From Bacteroidota bacterium (lineage in GTDB: Bacteria > Bacteroidota > Bacteroidia > Chitinophagales > Chitinophagaceae), in NCBI GenBank assembly GCA_023433755.1, contig JAEYUA010000149.1, positions 1 through 8,910 on the forward strand: a stretch of DNA of 8,910 nt, given 5' to 3'. Under the pieces are notes generated by a model, which worked only from the letters and a program-made list of their open reading frames with translations, was not told where the DNA came from and made no database searches. Shown one piece after another: positions 6,187 to 8,910 of the stretch. The stretch's first letter is position 1. Each line of letters opens with the position of its first letter. The translations under genes and the position numbers were made by a program.

Positions 6187-7611
6187 TCAACATTCACTCA
6201 GGCTGAGCGGAATATTCAGGGCCAGTCCTCCTTCAGCGGTTTCCTTGTATTTACTGTTCATATCCTGCGCGGTCTCCCACATGGTTTCCACTACGGCATC
6301 GAGAGAAACTTTTGCGTAATCAGGTGAACTTTGCAAGGCAAGTTGTGAAGCAGTTATGGCCTTAATGGCACCCATGGTATTTCTTTCGATACAGGGCACC
6401 TGTACGAGTCCCGCGATTGGATCACAGGTCATACCCAGGTGATGTTCCATCGCGATCTCCGCTGCCATTAATGACTGTCGCTGGGTGCCACCCAATGCTT
6501 CTGTCAGCGCCGCTGCAGCCATTGAAGATGAAACCCCGATCTCGGCCTGGCAGCCGCCCATGGCTGCGGAAATGGTAGCGCCTTTTTTAAAGATGCTCCC
6601 TATTTCAGAAGCGGTCAGCAGGAAATGGACCACTTTATCATCATTTACATTTTCTGTAAACACCAGGTAATACATCAACACAGCGGGTACCACGCCGGCA
6701 GCACCGTTGGTAGGCGCGGTCACCACTCTTCCGAAAGAAGCATTTTCTTCATTCACCGCCAATGCGAAACAGCTCACCCAGTCAAGAATATACTGGAAGG
6801 AATTGCCCCCTTTTTTTATCGCGGCGATCCATTCATCAAAACCATTATACTCAGCACCCTTTAATAATTTTTTATTTAATCCGCCTGCGCGCCTGCTTAC
6901 ATTCAATCCACCCGGTAGCGTTCCGGAAGTATGGCAACCGCGGTAAGTGCAATCCTTCATCACCTGCCAGATCTTCAATACTCCTTCCCTCGTCTCTTTT
7001 TCAGGCCTCCATGCAGATTCATTTTCAAGCACCACTTCATGAATGGCAAGTCCTGTTTTAAGACACCAGTGCAGGAGGTCCGCGGAATTATTTACAGGAA
7101 ATGGAAGGTTCACGGTATCAGCAGCCCGGCTTTCACCCTCTTTCACTACAAAGCCGCCGCCAATGGAATAATAGGTTTCTGAAATAGAATTGCCATCGGT
7201 AAAATCAGCGAGGAAACTAAGCGCGTTGGGATGAAAAGGAAGGCTTTCGGAAAATAAAAAACGGATCTCTGTGGAGGGATCAAATGCGACCGGTTGCTCA
7301 CCACCCAGCAACAGTTGCTGGCTGGCCGCAATTTTTTCCATGGCTGGTCCAATCTGGTCCACTTCAAAGGTTACCGGGTCTGCACCGCTCAACCCAAGCT
7401 GCACGGCTATATCCGTTCCATGACCTCTACCGGTTTTAGCAAGAGAACCATACAATAGTACGGTGATGGTTCTTACCTGGTTGAGGCCCCTGCTCTCACG
7501 AAGCGTTTGCACGAAACGTTGCGCTGCTCTCCACGGACCAAGGGTATGGGAACTGGAGGGACCCACACCGATCTTGAACATATCAAAAACTGATATTGCC
7601 TCGTTTGCCAA
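6187..7611 (-). CDS. sdaA: L-serine ammonia-lyase (iron-sulfur L-serine dehydratase, single chain)
   Basis: This cytoplasmic enzyme deaminates L-serine to pyruvate and ammonia using an oxygen-sensitive [4Fe-4S] cluster, not pyridoxal phosphate. The 474-residue chain holds both family domains: an N-terminal beta domain opening with the conserved GPSSSHT (17-23), and an alpha domain with SGTLPGG, APTNGAAG and GCQAEIG. Candidate cluster cysteines are C354 (GCQAE), C396 (MTCDP) and C407 (VPCIER). Their spacing of 42 and 11 matches what I recall for the Legionella enzyme (343, 385, 396). The chain ends in Cys474, matching the 'tail-in-mouth' C-terminal cysteine of type 2 enzymes. The start is TTG at 7611, giving MANEAISVFDMFK; starting at the next ATG (residue 11) would remove the conserved ISVFD segment seen in SdaA proteins. 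It follows the FKBP gene by 41 bp on the same strand and is probably the last gene of that operon. Confidence 0.95.
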   Translation of the reverse strand: MANEAISVFDMFKIGVGPSSSHTLGPWRAAQRFVQTLRESRGLNQVRTITVLLYGSLAKTGRGHGTDIAVQLGLSGADPVTFEVDQIGPAMEKIAASQQLLLGGEQPVAFDPSTEIRFLFSESLPFHPNALSFLADFTDGNSISETYYSIGGGFVVKEGESRAADTVNLPFPVNNSADLLHWCLKTGLAIHEVVLENESAWRPEKETREGVLKIWQVMKDCTYRGCHTSGTLPGGLNVSRRAGGLNKKLLKGAEYNGFDEWIAAIKKGGNSFQYILDWVSCFALAVNEENASFGRVVTAPTNGAAGVVPAVLMYYLVFTENVNDDKVVHFLLTASEIGSIFKKGATISAAMGGCQAEIGVSSSMAAAALTEALGGTQRQSLMAAEIAMEHHLGMTCDPIAGLVQVPCIERNTMGAIKAITASQLALQSSPDYAKVSLDAVVETMWETAQDMNSKYKETAEGGLALNIPLSLSEC

Positions 7612-7626
7612 GAATTAAATTTAAAA

Positions 7627-7634
7627 CAAATGTA
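7627..7634 (-). promoter_or_regulatory. candidate -7 promoter box for the L-serine dehydratase gene
   Basis: Read on the - strand, TACATTTG fits TAnnTTTG exactly. It lies between the FKBP stop and the dehydratase start. Transcription would begin about 8-10 nt before the TTG start, a very short leader, and no TTTG is seen at -33 spacing. It may be a chance match, with the gene instead read from the upstream operon promoter. Confidence 0.3.
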
Positions 7635-7652
7635 GCCCGGTAATTCCAAATG

Positions 7653-8138
7653 CTATTGAACAGCAATGAGATCCACGGTGAACACCAGGATGGAGTTGGC
7701 CGGGATGCTACCCTGTGCATTGGGACCGTAACCCAGGGATGGAGGAATGTAAAGGCGAATGCGGCCGCCGGCTTTTACCTGGGGGATCCCATTCTTCCAG
7801 CCATCGATCACCTGGCTCAGGTTAAAAGTAACCGGGTTGGTAGACGCATCGAAAACAGTTCCATTGGTGAGGCGGCCCTGGTAGTTGACGGTAATGTTGG
7901 AACAAACGCCGGGAGTGGCGCCTGAACCCATCACTTCCACTTCGTAGAACATGCCGCTGCAATGCTGCGTCGCAATGATATTATTTGCAGTAAGATAGGC
8001 TTGTACCTGCTGGATTTCGCCCGCGGGAGCTTTATAGGCACAGGGATCATAATCACAGGGGTTGGCCAGGTCCAGTTTTTTCATACAACCACTGAGAGCA
8101 CTGATCACGAATACAGAAAGGATAAATTTTTTCAACAT
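7653..8138 (-). CDS. FKBP-type peptidyl-prolyl cis-trans isomerase, lipoprotein
   Basis: A predicted envelope-anchored isomerase that speeds cis-trans change at proline bonds during folding of exported proteins. The 161-residue chain starts with a lipoprotein signal (MLKKF, hydrophobic core, LSGC with lipidated Cys18), then a roughly 60-residue linker with CDYDPC (C28, C33), then one FKBP domain (about 65-161). Residues aligning with the FKBP12 active site are all present: Y86, F96, D97, V110, I111, W114, Y137 and F153. Cysteines C60 and C79 could pair with each other or with the linker cysteines in the oxidising envelope; this is inference. The frame also allows a TTG start three codons upstream (8147); ATG at 8138 is preferred because it gives a standard signal peptide. 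The gene lies 15 bp after the small membrane protein gene and 41 bp before the dehydratase. Confidence 0.93.
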   Translation of the reverse strand: MLKKFILSVFVISALSGCMKKLDLANPCDYDPCAYKAPAGEIQQVQAYLTANNIIATQHCSGMFYEVEVMGSGATPGVCSNITVNYQGRLTNGTVFDASTNPVTFNLSQVIDGWKNGIPQVKAGGRIRLYIPPSLGYGPNAQGSIPANSILVFTVDLIAVQ

Positions 8139-8153
8139 GGGCCGCAATTTACA

Positions 8154-8495
8154 CTATGACCGGGAATCCTGCGCACCTGCTGCATCTTCTCTTTGCTTTT
8201 TGGCCATTAATTCGGCATAATGTAGTTCGTTCTGGTCCCATTTATGACGGGAGGCGAAGAGGGTGATAAAGACCACGATGGCAATGGCCGCGATCAGCAC
8301 GACAATGATAACCGAGGCATTCTGGCGGATAACCATATCAGCTTTCTCATACCAGCCTGAAAGGAAATTGATCACCAGGGCCACCACGATGATCACTGCC
8401 AGGGGCAGGCCAATGGAAGTTTTTCGCAGGAATTTCTTCTTTTTTGTCCTTTCCACTTCCCAGTACCTGATAAAGTCCTCTTCATTTTTGGTCAT
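8154..8495 (-). CDS. small two-helix membrane protein of unknown function
   Basis: A 113-residue protein with an acidic N-terminus (MTKNEEDF), a cluster of basic residues (TKKKKFLRK, 17-25), two predicted transmembrane helices (about 28-47 and 60-82) joined by a short polar loop, and a charged C-terminal tail (about 83-113) likely to be helical. The basic cluster before helix 1 and the R/K residues after helix 2 suggest both ends are cytoplasmic by the positive-inside rule. I do not recognise a named family. ATG at 8495 is a natural start, and the gene is the first of a probable three-gene - strand operon. A link to the next gene, the FKBP lipoprotein, rests on spacing alone. Confidence 0.85.
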   Translation of the reverse strand: MTKNEEDFIRYWEVERTKKKKFLRKTSIGLPLAVIIVVALVINFLSGWYEKADMVIRQNASVIIVVLIAAIAIVVFITLFASRHKWDQNELHYAELMAKKQREDAAGAQDSRS

Positions 8496-8515
8496 GATTT
8501 CTTGATTTCGAATGG

Positions 8516-8523
8516 CAAAACTA
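8516..8523 (-). promoter_or_regulatory. candidate -7 promoter box for the - strand operon
   Basis: On the - strand, TAGTTTTG fits TAnnTTTG exactly and lies 20 bp before the first start codon of the operon. The predicted leader is about 13 nt. The -33 position falls in the AGCTGTT repeat array, where no TTTG is found. Confidence 0.45.
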
Positions 8524-8530
8524 CGTCTAA

Positions 8531-8560
8531 AGCTGCTAGCTGTTAGCTGTTAGCTTCTAG
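8531..8560. repeat. heptanucleotide tandem repeat, unit AGCTGTT
   Basis: The units are AGCTGCT, AGCTGTT, AGCTGTT, AGCTTCT and a partial AG, in exact 7-bp register. The array lies just upstream of the candidate promoter of the - strand operon, unlike the other arrays, which follow stop codons. Confidence 0.88.
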
Positions 8561-8602
8561 AACCCTGTATCTAATAATTAATTGATTTTTCTTTAAAGTT
8601 TA

Positions 8603-8667
8603 TTAGCCGGTAAGGCGGTAAGGACCAGACTTTGCTGAAGCTGCGGCTAGTAGCATTAAATAGTGTA
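8603..8667 (+). repeat. imperfect 65-bp direct repeat, copy A
   Basis: The first 47 bases match copy B (8844-8890) at 39 positions by hand alignment. Both copies then diverge and end in TAGTGTA. The copy contains TTTGCTGAAGCTGC (8631-8644), a variant of the 14-nt loop of the hairpin repeat. Confidence 0.75.
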
Positions 8668-8702
8668 CTTCATGCATATACTCTGCGCAATCTCCTTCTG
8701 CG

Positions 8703-8728
8703 CCAACCATAGCTTTAGCGAAGGTTGG
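8703..8728 (-). repeat. hairpin repeat with conserved loop, inverted copy
   Basis: CCAACC (8703-8708) pairs with GGTTGG (8723-8728). Read on the - strand the 14-nt loop is TTCGCTAAAGCTAT, identical in its first 12 bases to the loop at 5419-5430. The stem differs from CCGCC/GGCGG but remains fully complementary. Confidence 0.72.
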
Positions 8729-8757
8729 TCTCCTTTTCTCTGCGGTGAAATCTGAAT

Positions 8758-8793
8758 CAGGATTTTCAGGATTTTAGGATGTTCAGGATGGTT
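8758..8793. repeat. degenerate 9-bp tandem repeat, unit CAGGATTTT
   Basis: CAGGATTTT, CAGGATTTT, AGGATGTT and CAGGATGGTT follow one another. Unlike the other arrays, the period is about 9 bp. Confidence 0.75.
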
Positions 8794-8812
8794 CACTCTC
8801 TTCCTGTTACTG

Positions 8813-8845
8813 TTTCTCTTTCTCTTTCTCTTTCTTCTTTTTTTT
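8813..8845. repeat. polypyrimidine tract with TTTCTC units
   Basis: Three exact TTTCTC units are followed by TTTCTT, a C, and an uninterrupted run of T's, with no purine for 33 bases. It directly adjoins copy B of the 65-67 bp repeat. Confidence 0.85.
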
Positions 8846-8910
8846 AGCCGTTTAGGCGGGAAGTACCAGCCTTCGCTGAAGCTACGGTTAACGCAGCGGT
8901 AAGTAGTGTA
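8844..8910 (+). repeat. imperfect 67-bp direct repeat, copy B
   Basis: This is the partner of copy A at 8603-8667. It contains TTCGCTGAAGCTAC (8872-8885), closer to the conserved hairpin loop than copy A. It reaches the window edge, so the real unit may be longer. Confidence 0.72.

Larger units (their letters stand above)
8524..8910. other. gene-free repeat-rich region
   Basis: No credible protein or RNA gene is visible on either strand up to the window edge. Nearly the whole stretch is accounted for by repeats, listed separately: a 7-bp array, two copies of a 65-67 bp repeat, a hairpin repeat, a 9-bp array and a pyrimidine tract. Recurrent CTCTGCG/CTTCTGCG words also appear at 8681-8745. 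Confidence 0.75.

Noticed and set aside
7650..7925. 91-residue open frame on the + strand opposite the FKBP gene
   Set aside because: It overlaps a gene with a full FKBP active site and has no recognisable features of its own.
8524..8910. Small RNA, tRNA or attachment site in the right-hand gap
   Set aside because: No tRNA-like fold, no integrase and no promoter-terminator pair is visible; the repeats explain the sequence.

Overview
The window looks like an ordinary chromosomal stretch from a Bacteroidota bacterium, most likely of the Chitinophagaceae or a related family. The evidence is a very large secreted protein ending in a type IX secretion (T9SS) type A sorting domain, menaquinone synthesis by the futalosine route (MqnE), A-rich weak ribosome binding regions instead of strong Shine-Dalgarno sites, several matches to the Bacteroidota -7 promoter box TAnnTTTG, and intergenic regions filled with short tandem repeats. 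The genus assignment is inference.

Layout. The first three genes are on the + strand: a 1308-residue M43-type secreted metalloprotease (101-4027), a perfect-stem rho-independent terminator (4087-4118), mqnE (4142-5281), and a 197-residue lipoprotein of unknown function (5471-6064). The last three are on the - strand and converge on the first set at about 6064-6187. Read in transcription order they are a small two-helix membrane protein (8495-8154), an FKBP-type prolyl isomerase lipoprotein (8138-7653) and a single-chain iron-sulfur L-serine dehydratase (7611-6187). The close spacing (15 and 41 bp) suggests one transcript, though a possible internal promoter lies before the dehydratase. I see no pathway joining the genes: they cover protein export and degradation, quinone synthesis, envelope protein folding and serine catabolism.

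The gaps between genes are the most unusual part. Seven short arrays with a 7-bp period occur, built on different units (GGCCATT, GAGWCGT, AAAGTTS, its complement RACTTTC, GACTACC, AGCTGTT), and several begin within 2-5 bp of a stop codon. A hairpin repeat with the conserved 14-nt loop core TTCGCTAAAGCT occurs twice in opposite orientations with covarying stems, and two more degenerate copies of the loop lie inside a 65-67 bp direct repeat at the right end. The final gene-free stretch (8524-8910) is a mosaic of such repeats.

I found no CRISPR array, transposase, phage gene, tRNA or rRNA, and no convincing new multi-gene system. The repeat families are the best candidates for follow-up.
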